Shown here in pieces: positions 8,179 through 17,566 of a stretch of DNA of 64,000 nt (position 1 is its first letter; the number at the start of each line of letters is the position of its first letter). Source of the stretch: Actinoplanes palleronii (GTDB lineage Bacteria; Actinomycetota; Actinomycetes; Mycobacteriales; Micromonosporaceae); the NCBI RefSeq assembly GCF_016862315.1, contig NZ_BOMS01000014.1:310001-374000 (forward strand), read 5' to 3'. A model generated the notes under the pieces. It was given only the letters and a program-made list of their open reading frames with translations. It did no database searches and was not told the DNA's origin. Made by a program: the position numbers and the translations under genes.

Positions 8179-8806
8179 AGCCACCTGCTCTCCATCAGAC
8201 CGAGGCCGTGCCAGCGGTCCGAGGCCGTGCCAGCGGTCCGAGGCCGTGCCAGCGGTCCGAGGCCGTGCCGGCGGCCCGAAGCCAGCCCATGGGTGAAGCC
8301 AAGCCGGAGATCCGCAAGCCTCACGGCGTTCCAGGGCAGGTGCTACTGGTCCATCCGAAGCGGCCGGCCGGCCGCCGCGGGTGGCGTCGCTGAAGTGGGC
8401 GGGATGACCGAGGTCGAGGCGTGACCGGGACCGATGCGGAGGTGTCATTCGAGGTGGTTGGGCAGGAGCGGCGGCGAAGCGCGGCGGTCGATGCCGTCGT
8501 TGGTGGCGCCGGCGGCGGTGTGTCGCGGCCGGGCTGATTCGGTCAATTGCTGGCGTGAAGCTGCTGTCAAGCGACCTGAAGCCAAGCCGGAGAGCCGCGA
8601 CCCTGACGGTCGCCTGCGCTCAAGCCATCTGCAGGAGGGCGCCAGCCGATGGCTCTGGTGGTCGCCTGGTTTCCCACGCTGGCTGCCCGAGGGGACGGCG
8701 GCCCGTGACTCTGGCGGTCGTCTGCTTCTTGAGGCGGCTGTGGTCGAGCCGGAGATTCTGGGGGACGTGACCGGGCATGCGCGCCGGGCCTGGGGGCCGG
8801 CGGGGC
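8179..8806. other. Non-coding stretch between convergent genes
   Basis: No supported gene. The left end holds a 19-bp tandem repeat (8200-8275). Between about 8590 and 8730 a degenerate segment recurs roughly every 50 bp, with versions of a GGCGGTCGCCTG-like core at about 8610, 8660 and 8710. A GAAGCCAAGCCGGAGA phrase occurs near 8297 and 8578. It looks like decayed repetitive sequence, or the remains of a gene. Confidence 0.4.
8200..8275 (+). repeat. 19-bp tandem repeat, four copies
   Basis: The unit CCGAGGCCGTGCCAGCGGT is repeated head to tail at 8200, 8219 and 8238 without change, with a fourth copy (8257-8275) carrying two substitutions. It begins 22 nt after the stop of the MFS gene. 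No protein or CRISPR association is apparent. Confidence 0.9.
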
Positions 8807-10222
8807 TTACTGGGCGATCTGTTTGAGGTAGTTGATGACGTCCTGGGGGTTGTGGGTGGCGCAGCCTACGTAGTTGTCGGGGCGGATCAGGAACAAGGTG
8901 GGGGTCTGGGTGTCGTAGGCGTGCCAGGCCTGCTTCTCCGCCGCGGGGAGGTGATGGACCGGGACTGACTCTGGCAGGTGGGGCAGAGTGTCCGGCCGGC
9001 CGAAGGCCAGGAGGGTGGGGTGGGCGCCGCGCAGCAGGTCGAAGAGCCGGCGGCCGGTGGTGAGGGGAGCGTCCGGGGCGCGGTCGCCGGCCTGGACCCG
9101 GCCGGGGGTGGGGCGGTGCTCGGCGGTCAGTGGGCCGCCGCGGTAGTTGAGGGTGAGCTGGCGTAGGGCGGGGTCGTCGCGGCGCATCGCGTCGGGGTCG
9201 GCGGCGACGTGGCGGCGGTGCAGGGTGGTGCTGATGCCGAGCACGTCGGCGGCGACCGGGAGGCGCTCGGCCTCGTAGGTGTCCAGGATCGTGGTGTTGC
9301 CGGTGGCGATCTTCCAGCCGAGGTTGTAGCCGTCCTGGATGCCGGTGTTGAGGCCCTGGCCGCCGGCCGGGGAGTGCACGTGGGCGGCGTCGCCGGCGAG
9401 GAAGACGTTGCCGACGCGGAACCGGTCAGCCATCCGGATGTTGGCCCGGAACTGCGACGTCCAGCCGACCTCGGTGATCGTGATGGCGGGGTCGGTCACG
9501 GCGACCAGCTCCGCGACGGGGGTGTCGGTGGGCGGCGCGGTCAGCTGCCACCAGTCGCCGCCGGGCAGCGGGCACAGGCCCAGCCGGAACCCGGGGTCGC
9601 CGGGCCAGACGTGCCAATGCGCACGATCCAAGCCGGACAGTTTCACGTCGGCGATCAGCATCCGCTCGTCCTCGTGGGTGGAGCCGAGGAACTCCACGCC
9701 GAGCGCCTGCCGGACCGTGCTGCGGCCGCCGTCGGCGCCGACCAGGTAACGCGCGGTGACCACCTCGCCGGTGTCCAGGGTGACCCGGACTCCGTCGGCG
9801 TCCTGCTCCAGCGACGTGACGCCGACACCGAACTCGATCGGCACCCCCTCGGCGAGCAGCTCGGACGTGCGCCACTGCGGGACCATCAGCAGATTGGGAT
9901 AGGGCACCTCGGGGGTGGGCTCGTGCAGCTCGTCCATCCGCCACTCGACGGTCGCGCCGTCAGGCCGGTGGACCAGCAACGCCGGGTAGTCACTGCCGGA
10001 CTCCTGGAACCGGTTGATCAGGCCGAGGTCGTCGAGCACCTCGAGGGTGCGCGGCTGCAGACCCTTGCCGCGGGAGCCGTCGAACGGGCGGGCGGATTTT
10101 TCCACGATGCGGAACGGCACGCCATGCCGTTGCAGTTGGCGGGCGACGGCGAGCCCGGTCGGGCCGGCGCCGGCGATCACAGTGAACCCGGCGAGTGGAG
10201 TGAATCTTGATTCAGTGAACAT
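8807..10222 (-). CDS. FAD-dependent aromatic monooxygenase (class A flavoprotein)
   Basis: Soluble NAD(P)H- and FAD-dependent hydroxylase of 471 residues, of the class that hydroxylates phenolic or polyketide substrates. The Rossmann fingerprint is VIAGAGPTGLAVARQL (near residue 13), the DG motif is YLVGADGGRSTVRQALG (near 160), and the GD motif is GDAAHVHSPAGGQGLNTGIQD (near 285). The C-terminal 90 residues match the thioredoxin-like extension common in this group. The frame is open far upstream, but the ATG at 10222 starts directly before the FAD fold. Two palindromes overlap this start (see 10201-10230), and a divergent TetR gene lies 60 nt away, so it is probably ligand-induced detoxification or tailoring. 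Substrate unknown. Confidence 0.88.
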   Translation of the reverse strand: MFTESRFTPLAGFTVIAGAGPTGLAVARQLQRHGVPFRIVEKSARPFDGSRGKGLQPRTLEVLDDLGLINRFQESGSDYPALLVHRPDGATVEWRMDELHEPTPEVPYPNLLMVPQWRTSELLAEGVPIEFGVGVTSLEQDADGVRVTLDTGEVVTARYLVGADGGRSTVRQALGVEFLGSTHEDERMLIADVKLSGLDRAHWHVWPGDPGFRLGLCPLPGGDWWQLTAPPTDTPVAELVAVTDPAITITEVGWTSQFRANIRMADRFRVGNVFLAGDAAHVHSPAGGQGLNTGIQDGYNLGWKIATGNTTILDTYEAERLPVAADVLGISTTLHRRHVAADPDAMRRDDPALRQLTLNYRGGPLTAEHRPTPGRVQAGDRAPDAPLTTGRRLFDLLRGAHPTLLAFGRPDTLPHLPESVPVHHLPAAEKQAWHAYDTQTPTLFLIRPDNYVGCATHNPQDVINYLKQIAQ

Positions 10223-10230
10223 GGATTCAC
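10201..10230. promoter_or_regulatory. Tandem palindromes, candidate TetR operators
   Basis: TGAATCTTGATTCA (10201-10214) is a perfect palindrome with a 2-bp centre, directly followed by GTGAACATGGATTCAC (10215-10230), a palindrome with one mismatch. Both carry the same TGAA..TTCA half sites. They cover the monooxygenase start codon (10220-10222) and its first codons, and lie about 50 bp upstream of the divergent TetR gene. This fits repression of one or both promoters by that TetR. Confidence 0.65.
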
Positions 10231-10282
10231 CGTAGAGCGCTGATAGTCTCCGGTCAAGAGGAATGGCGGTGACAGGACGTTG

Positions 10283-10972
10283 GTGACCGGGTTGGGCAGG
10301 CCGCAGGACGAGGCGGCGCAGGGTCAGGCTGAGGGGCGCGATACCTGGCACGGCACTCGGCCGGGCGCTCAGGCGGGGCTCCGCAAGCAGCAGGCCGCGC
10401 AGACCGAGGCGGAGCTCAAGGCCGCCGCGATCCGGGTCTTCGAGCGCTCCGGCTACCTGACCGCCAAGATCACGGACATCACCGCGGAGGCGGGGCGGGC
10501 CACCGGCTCGTTCTACAAGCATTTCGCCAGCAAGGAGGCGCTGCTCGAGGCGCTGCTGGCGGACCTGCTGGCCGAGGGTGACGCGAGCGCCGAGATGGCC
10601 GGCCACGGCACGGATTTCCGCGATCGGGCGGCGGTGCGCTGGCACGTCGCGGCGTTCTGGGGCTTCTACCGCCGGCATCGCGCGATCATGGTGGCGCTGG
10701 AGCAGGCGGCGCTCGTCGACGAGACGTTCGCCCAGCGCAGCCGCGACATGCTCGCACCCGACCTGGGCCATATCGCGGATCATCTGGCGGCGCTCGACCT
10801 GCCCGGCGACCGGCTCGTCTCCGCGTCGCTGTTCACCGTGACGATCAGCGGGTTCGCTGCCACCTGGCTCTCCGCGGCCAACCGCCCCGATCTGGGCCGC
10901 GAGCTGAGCGACGACGAGGCGATCGAGACGCTGACGACGTTCCTGCACGCCGGGCTGGGCGGCGCGAGCTAG
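10283..10972 (+). CDS. TetR family transcriptional regulator (divergent from monooxygenase)
   Basis: Repressor of about 229 residues. The N-terminal HTH reads AAIRVFERSGYLTAKITDITAEAG, then RATGSFYKHFASKEALLEALL, the standard TetR recognition region with the YxHF turn. The remaining 150 residues form the helical ligand-binding domain. A roughly 35-residue tail precedes the HTH, longer than typical. Either TTG 10280 or GTG 10283 could start translation; GTG is preferred because AGGA lies 5 nt upstream. Probably controls the monooxygenase through the palindromes at 10201-10230. Confidence 0.85.
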   Translation: MTGLGRPQDEAAQGQAEGRDTWHGTRPGAQAGLRKQQAAQTEAELKAAAIRVFERSGYLTAKITDITAEAGRATGSFYKHFASKEALLEALLADLLAEGDASAEMAGHGTDFRDRAAVRWHVAAFWGFYRRHRAIMVALEQAALVDETFAQRSRDMLAPDLGHIADHLAALDLPGDRLVSASLFTVTISGFAATWLSAANRPDLGRELSDDEAIETLTTFLHAGLGGAS

Positions 10973-11012
10973 GCGCTCACTCCCGGTGACTGCCGCGGCG
11001 CAGGGCACGCTC

Positions 11013-11047
11013 ATTTTTCCTTCGGTACGACGTACCGAAGGAAAAAT
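11013..11047. terminator. Bidirectional intrinsic terminator
   Basis: A perfect 16-bp inverted repeat (11013-11028 and 11032-11047) with a 3-nt loop. Its outer ends are T5 and A5 runs, giving an oligo-U tail in both directions. It sits between the two convergent TetR genes and serves both. Confidence 0.9.
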
Positions 11048-11053
11048 CGGCGG

Positions 11054-11671
11054 TCAGTGACCGCGCAGACCTCCGAAGATCACGCCCAGCGTGCGTTCCT
11101 GGAGCCCAGCGTCCCAGCCGCCGTGCAGCGCGCCCTGACACACGCTGATCAGCAGGGCCATCACCTCGGGCAGGCGTACCGCGGTCGCCACCGTCCCGGC
11201 CTCCTGGGCCTGCCGCAGCAGCTCGCCCACCGCCTGCTCGAGGTGACCCACCGTGTCCGGCAGCCGGATCTCCACCCCGGCCCGGGCCAGCAGGTCCACC
11301 ACGGAGCGTTTGCCGGCCGCCTGTGCCACCAGCCGGCTGAAGAACGTGAACAGCCCGTCGCCGCCGCCGAGCTCGCCGGCCTCCGCGACCAGCCGGGCCA
11401 GCAGCCGCTTCATGATCGCCGCGAGCAGGTCGTTCTTGGTGGGGAAGTGGCGGAACACCGTCCCGATGGCCACCCCGGCCCGCCGCGCCACCTCCTCGGT
11501 CGACGCACCCGCGCCGAGCTCGGCGAACACCGCCTCGGCCGCGTCCAGGATGCGCGCGCGGTTCCGCTGGGCGTCGGCGCGCAGCGGCGGACCGTCGTCG
11601 TCGGAGGGGGAGAGGGGTGACAAGCTGAGTCTCCACTCACTATTCTCGGGGGCGCTAAGTCGAGTACTCAC
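11054..11671 (-). CDS. TetR family transcriptional regulator
   Basis: Repressor of up to 205 residues. The HTH is RARILDAAEAVFAELGAGAS, then TEEVARRAGVAIGTVFRHFPTKNDLLAAI (about residues 37-85), a canonical TetR fold; the rest is the helical effector domain. The GTG at 11671 gives a 36-residue N-terminal tail; a start further in cannot be excluded. It is divergent from a SnoaL-like gene with 21 bp between the starts. The shared region contains GAGTACTC (11662-11669), a perfect 8-bp palindrome that could be its operator. Confidence 0.85.
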   Translation of the reverse strand: MSTRLSAPENSEWRLSLSPLSPSDDDGPPLRADAQRNRARILDAAEAVFAELGAGASTEEVARRAGVAIGTVFRHFPTKNDLLAAIMKRLLARLVAEAGELGGGDGLFTFFSRLVAQAAGKRSVVDLLARAGVEIRLPDTVGHLEQAVGELLRQAQEAGTVATAVRLPEVMALLISVCQGALHGGWDAGLQERTLGVIFGGLRGH

Positions 11672-11692
11672 TCACCTTAACGGAGGTGCCGA

Positions 11693-12097
11693 GTGACACC
11701 GCAGCAGATCTTCGCCCGGATGCGGGAGCGATGGCTGGCCGGGGAGCCGACCTACGACGGGGACATGCTCGCTGAGGACGTGGTGGTGGAGACGCCGTTC
11801 GCCGCGCCCGGCCGGGCGACCCGGACTGAGGGGCGGGAGCGCGTTCTGGAACAGACCCGGGTGGGGCGGGCGGGTTTTCCGGTTCGCTTCGATGACTGCC
11901 GCAACGTGGTCGTCCACGAGACCGCCGACCCTGACGTGATCATCGTGGAGTACGAGCTGGCCGGCACCCATCTGGGCACCGGGGTGCGGGCTTCGGCGCC
12001 GTTCATCGGGGTGCTGCGGACGCGGGACGGGCTGCTCGTGGGCTGGCGGGAGTATCAGCACACGATGGCGATCGCGGCGGCGCTGGCGTCGGGCTGA
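11693..12097 (+). CDS. SnoaL-like (NTF2 fold) protein
   Basis: Single-domain protein of 134 residues with the NTF2/SnoaL pattern: an N-terminal helix (PQQIFARMRERWLAG), then DMLAEDVVVETPFAAPGRATR, and a C-terminal sheet ending LRTRDGLLVGWREYQ. Members range from polyketide cyclases and ketosteroid isomerases to proteins of unknown function, so the reaction cannot be assigned. GGAGG (11682-11686) lies 6 nt before the GTG start. The divergent TetR gene probably controls it. Confidence 0.8.
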   Translation: MTPQQIFARMRERWLAGEPTYDGDMLAEDVVVETPFAAPGRATRTEGRERVLEQTRVGRAGFPVRFDDCRNVVVHETADPDVIIVEYELAGTHLGTGVRASAPFIGVLRTRDGLLVGWREYQHTMAIAAALASG

Positions 12098-12167
12098 GCC
12101 CGGGGTCGTCGCGACAAACCCGCAGCAAACCCGCAGCAAACCGTCGCAGGACCAGGACCAGGACCGG

Positions 12168-12195
12168 GTGCCCGGCACGCCGTTGTGCCGGACAC
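12168..12195. terminator. Hairpin between snoaL-like gene and sdhB
   Basis: GTGCCCGGCAC (12168-12178) pairs with GTGCCGGACAC (12185-12195), 10 of 11 positions, with a 6-nt loop. It lies between convergent genes and probably ends both transcripts; there is no clear U-tract. Confidence 0.5.
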
Positions 12196-12217
12196 CTGGA
12201 GTACCTCGGTGAGCCTC

Positions 12218-12960
12218 TCAGCTCTTCGCGATCGCCTTGCGGTAATCGCTGTTCAGTCGCCCGATCAGGCTGAGCGGGATGCCCTTCGGGCAGACCTCGG
12301 TGCACTCGCCCATGTTGGTGCAGCCGCCGAAACCGGCGTCGTCCTGCGCCTGCAGCATGTCGATCACCCGGCTGTCGCGCTCCGGCTGGCCCTGCGGCAT
12401 CAGCCCGAGGTGGGTGATCTTCGCGGCGGTGAACAGCATCGACGAGCCGTTCGGGCAGGCCGCCACGCAGGCGCCGCACCCGATGCAGGTGGCCGCCTCG
12501 AACGCGGCGTCCGCGTCCTTCTTCGGCACCGGCGCGGCGTGGGCGTCCGGCGCGGTGCCGGTCGAGGCGCTGATGTAACCGCCGGCCTGGATGATCAGGT
12601 CGAACGCGGTGCGGTCGACCACCAGGTCCTTGATCACCGGGAAGGCGGCGGCGCGCCACGGCTCGACGTCGATGACGTCGCCGTCCTTGAAGTGCCGCAT
12701 GTGCAGCTGGCACGTGGTGGTGGCCTTCTCCGGGCCGTGTGCCACCCCGTTGATGACCATGCTGCACGCGCCGCAGATGCCTTCGCGGCAGTCGTGGTCG
12801 AACGCGATCGGGTCGTCACCGCCGAGAATCAGCGTCTCGTTGAGCACGTCGATCATTTCGAGGAACGACGCGTCCGGGGAGATGTCCTTGACGTCGTAGG
12901 TGACCATCCGGCCCTTGTCCGAGGGGCCGGACTGACGCCACACCCTGACCTTGATGTTCA

Positions 12961-12961
<1 letters not shown>
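12218..12961 (-). CDS. sdhB: Succinate dehydrogenase iron-sulfur subunit
   Basis: Iron-sulfur subunit (247 residues) passing electrons from the SdhA flavin to the membrane quinone site. The [2Fe-2S] ligands are in [12 protein letters not shown] followed by a later TTTC; the ferredoxin-like domain has [12 protein letters not shown] and [12 protein letters not shown], for the [4Fe-4S] and [3Fe-4S] clusters. The ATG at 12961 overlaps the sdhA stop by one base (TAATG), so translation is coupled. A longer in-frame extension upstream lies inside sdhA and is not used. Last gene of the sdhC-sdhA-sdhB operon. Confidence 0.93.
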
Positions 12962-14907
<1,946 letters not shown>

Positions 14908-14909
14908 GT

Positions 14910-15650
14910 TCAGTCCACCAATCCGACCAGCACCGCGAACGGCACCGAGAGGTACCCGACGACCAGCACCAGGGACAGCGCCAGTGCGATGGCCTTGGCC
15001 CGCCGCTGCCCCTTCATGGTCTGCTGGCCCAGCGTCCGGGCCGCGCTGAAGATGCCGTGCCACAGGTGGAACCCGACCGAGATGATCGCCAGCGCGTAGA
15101 AGAGCGTCACGTACCAGCGCTCGGGCGCGAAGTCGGCGACCACGTTGGCGTACGGGTGCTCGTGGTCCCCGACCGGGTTCAGGTTGCCCGTGGTCAGGTC
15201 GAGGATGTGGAACACGATGAACAGCAGGACGATCACGCCGCCCCAGCGCATGGTCCGGGCGGCGTAACTGCCCTGGACCTTGGGCCGGTGCGCGTACTTG
15301 ACCGGGCGGGCCTTCTTGGCCCGGATGGTCAGCACGGCCGCCGTGTAGATGTGCGCGAGCACGGCGAGCGTCAGGACGGCCCGCTGGATCCACAGGTACC
15401 ACATGGTCGGCAGCAGGGGCGTGCCGAGCGCCCGCAGCCAGTGCGCGTAGTGGTCGAAGTCGACAGCGCCCAAGAAGATCTTGAGGTTGCCGATCATATG
15501 TACGTAAAGGAAGAGGACCAGCAGGATGCCACTGACCGCCATGGTGATCTTGAGGATCACCGACGAGGGCCGGACCACCTGACGAGCGGGGGGCGTTGCC
15601 GGCGCCCCCGCCGCGTGCTTGGTCTGGGGAATTGGAGTGTCTACCGCCAC
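14910..15650 (-). CDS. sdhC: Succinate dehydrogenase cytochrome b558-type anchor subunit
   Basis: Membrane anchor of 246 residues with about five hydrophobic helices, matching the b558-type single-subunit anchor that replaces separate SdhC and SdhD. His residues for haem ligation are visible in [28 protein letters not shown] and VGFHLWHG. The first 30 residues are soluble. The GTG at 15650 is the most upstream plausible start and lacks a ribosome binding site. First gene of the sdh operon, divergent from a LysR gene whose promoter holds a LysR-type site. Confidence 0.9.
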   Translation of the reverse strand: MAVDTPIPQTKHAAGAPATPPARQVVRPSSVILKITMAVSGILLVLFLYVHMIGNLKIFLGAVDFDHYAHWLRALGTPLLPTMWYLWIQRAVLTLAVLAHIYTAAVLTIRAKKARPVKYAHRPKVQGSYAARTMRWGGVIVLLFIVFHILDLTTGNLNPVGDHEHPYANVVADFAPERWYVTLFYALAIISVGFHLWHGIFSAARTLGQQTMKGQRRAKAIALALSLVLVVGYLSVPFAVLVGLVD

Positions 15651-15708
15651 AACCTGGACGGTAGAAAGTCCTGAACGATTCGTCTAATGCATGATCGGGC
15701 AGGTCCCC

Positions 15709-15723
15709 ATAGCGATAAGCTAT
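15709..15723. promoter_or_regulatory. LysR-type box in the sdh/lysR intergenic region
   Basis: ATAGCGATAAGCTAT is a perfect 5-bp inverted repeat with a 5-bp centre and fits the T-N11-A rule for LysR binding sites. It overlaps a TAAGCT -10 (15716-15721) that lies 6 nt before the lysR GTG. It is therefore well placed for autorepression, and about 60 bp from the sdhC start for control of the operon. Confidence 0.65.
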
Positions 15724-15727
15724 TACG

Positions 15728-16645
15728 GTGCAGCTGCAACAACTCCGATACTTCCTGGCAGTAGTCGAGACCAGGCATTTCACCCAAGCTGCGGACATTG
15801 TGGGTGTCTCGCAGCCCACGTTGAGTAAGCAGATTCACACCCTGGAGACCTCGTTGGGCGCCCCGCTGTTCGAGCGGATGCGTGGCGCGGTCGGCCTCAC
15901 CGTGGCCGGTGAGACCCTCCTGCCGATGGCACGGCGGATCGTGGCCGACGCGGACGCGGCGATCGAGGCCGTGCAGGACATCGTCGGCCTGCGCCGGGGC
16001 GAGATCCGGCTGGGCGCCACCCCGAGCCTGTGTTCCTCCCTGGTGCCGGCCGTGCTGCGGACGTTTCGCGCCGACCACCCCGGGGTGACCCTGCACATCA
16101 GCGAGGGCAGCTCGCAGGACCTCACCTCCGGCCTGCTCGCGCACGCCCTCGACCTGGCCCTGATCATCCAGCCCGAGCAGGGTGTCGACCCGGCGCTGGA
16201 GGCCACCGAGCTGGTCCGGGAGAGCCTGGTGGTGGCGTCGGTCGCGGACGGCCCGCCGCCCACCGTGGCCCGGCAGCTCGAGCTGGCCGAGCTGCGGCAC
16301 ACCCCGATGGTGATGTTCCGGGAGGGCTACGACATCCGCGAGGTCACCCTGCACGCCTGCGAGCGGGCCGGGTTCACGCCGAAGTTCGCCGTCGAGGGCG
16401 GTGAGATGGACGCGGTGCTGGCCTTCGTCGAGGCCGGCCTCGGTGTCGCGCTGGTGCCCAGCATGGTGCTGGCCAACCGGCCGCTGCTGCGGGCGACCCC
16501 GCTGGCGCCACCCGGCATGCGCCGGACGATCGCGCTCGCCCAGCGTCGCGGGGTGGTGCTGCCGCACGCCGCCGCCGCGCTGCGCGAGGTGGTTCTCGAG
16601 CACATCACCTCCGGCCGGCTGCCGTTCGGGGTGCGCGCTCTCTGA
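15728..16645 (+). CDS. LysR family transcriptional regulator
   Basis: Full-length LysR regulator (305 residues). The N-terminal winged helix reads [27 protein letters not shown], then [21 protein letters not shown], an almost ideal family signature. The effector-binding domain begins near residue 90 ([17 protein letters not shown]). The divergent arrangement with sdhC and the shared 15709-15723 site suggest it controls the succinate dehydrogenase operon, an inference from position. The GTG start follows a -10 by 6 nt, so the mRNA is likely leaderless. Confidence 0.92.
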   Translation: MQLQQLRYFLAVVETRHFTQAADIVGVSQPTLSKQIHTLETSLGAPLFERMRGAVGLTVAGETLLPMARRIVADADAAIEAVQDIVGLRRGEIRLGATPSLCSSLVPAVLRTFRADHPGVTLHISEGSSQDLTSGLLAHALDLALIIQPEQGVDPALEATELVRESLVVASVADGPPPTVARQLELAELRHTPMVMFREGYDIREVTLHACERAGFTPKFAVEGGEMDAVLAFVEAGLGVALVPSMVLANRPLLRATPLAPPGMRRTIALAQRRGVVLPHAAAALREVVLEHITSGRLPFGVRAL

Positions 16646-16699
16646 TCGACTGTCCACATCGGGTAGTCAAGTGTCTACACTCCGTTTACAGTCCTGGGT

Positions 16700-17455
16700 G
16701 TGTGGCATGGCGAGTTTCGTGACCCGCGGCTGGTCGATGTCTACGACGCCGAGTGTCCCTGGGGCTGGGACGACGACTTCTTCATGGCCGTGCTCGCCGA
16801 GCGCTCGGCGCACCGGGTGATCGACCTGGGCTGTGGCACCGGCCGGCTCGCGATCGCGATGGCCGAGGCCGGGCACGAGGTCACCGCGATCGACCCGGCG
16901 CCCGCCGCGCTGGCGGCGGCCCGGCGCAAGCCCGGCAGCGAGCGCGTCCAGTGGGTGCACGGCTCGGTCGAGCAGCTGCCGGTGCGGTCGTACGACGCGG
17001 CGTTCATGACCAGTCACGTCGCGCAGTCGTTCGTGGACGACGAGGAGTGGGACGCGGTGCTGCGCGGGTTGCGCCGGGCGCTGATCCCGGAGGGCCGCCT
17101 GGTCTTCGACAGCCGGGACCCGGCCGACGAGCCGTGGGAGCTGTGGAACCCGGAGGACTCGTGGCGCACCGTGGTGCTCGACGGCGGCGCCGCGGTCGAG
17201 GCGTGGAGCGAGGCCGAGGAGACCGCACCGAACACCGTGCACGTCACCCAGCGCTACCGGTTCGACGATGGACGGGACCTGGCGAACTCGGCCACGCTGC
17301 GTTTCCGCACCGAGCCGGAGCTGCGAGATTCGTTGCGGGAGGCGGGTTTCCGGGTGGATCGGATCTACGGAGGCTGGGGGCGTGAACCGGTCGGGCTCAG
17401 CGGGGACGGCGAGTTCATCGTGATCGCGGTGGCGACCCCGCGATTGATGTCCTGA
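16700..17455 (+). CDS. Class I SAM-dependent methyltransferase
   Basis: Cytosolic methyltransferase of 251 residues. Motif I is VIDLGCGTGRLAIAMAEAGH (about residues 40-59); motif II is VTAIDPAPAALAAAR, where Asp binds the ribose; LIPEGRLVFDSRDP is the post-motif III strand. An additional C-terminal sheet (VTQRYRFDDGRDLANSATLRFR) is of the kind seen in small-molecule methyltransferases. Substrate unknown. A TACAGT -10 (16687-16692) lies 7 nt before the GTG start, with TAGTCA 17 bp further upstream, so this is a separate leaderless unit. Confidence 0.85.
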   Translation: MWHGEFRDPRLVDVYDAECPWGWDDDFFMAVLAERSAHRVIDLGCGTGRLAIAMAEAGHEVTAIDPAPAALAAARRKPGSERVQWVHGSVEQLPVRSYDAAFMTSHVAQSFVDDEEWDAVLRGLRRALIPEGRLVFDSRDPADEPWELWNPEDSWRTVVLDGGAAVEAWSEAEETAPNTVHVTQRYRFDDGRDLANSATLRFRTEPELRDSLREAGFRVDRIYGGWGREPVGLSGDGEFIVIAVATPRLMS

Positions 17456-17566
17456 CGGTCACGGATGTGCCTAGATGTTGTCGGGAACCTTAGGAGCCAT
17501 TGCGAGACATAAATCCCGGACTACCATCCGCTCCATCGGTGGTGACCGTTACGCGAGGTAAGGTGC

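Noticed and set aside
8200..8275. CRISPR array
   Set aside because: The 19-bp units are directly adjacent without unique spacers, and no cas genes are nearby.
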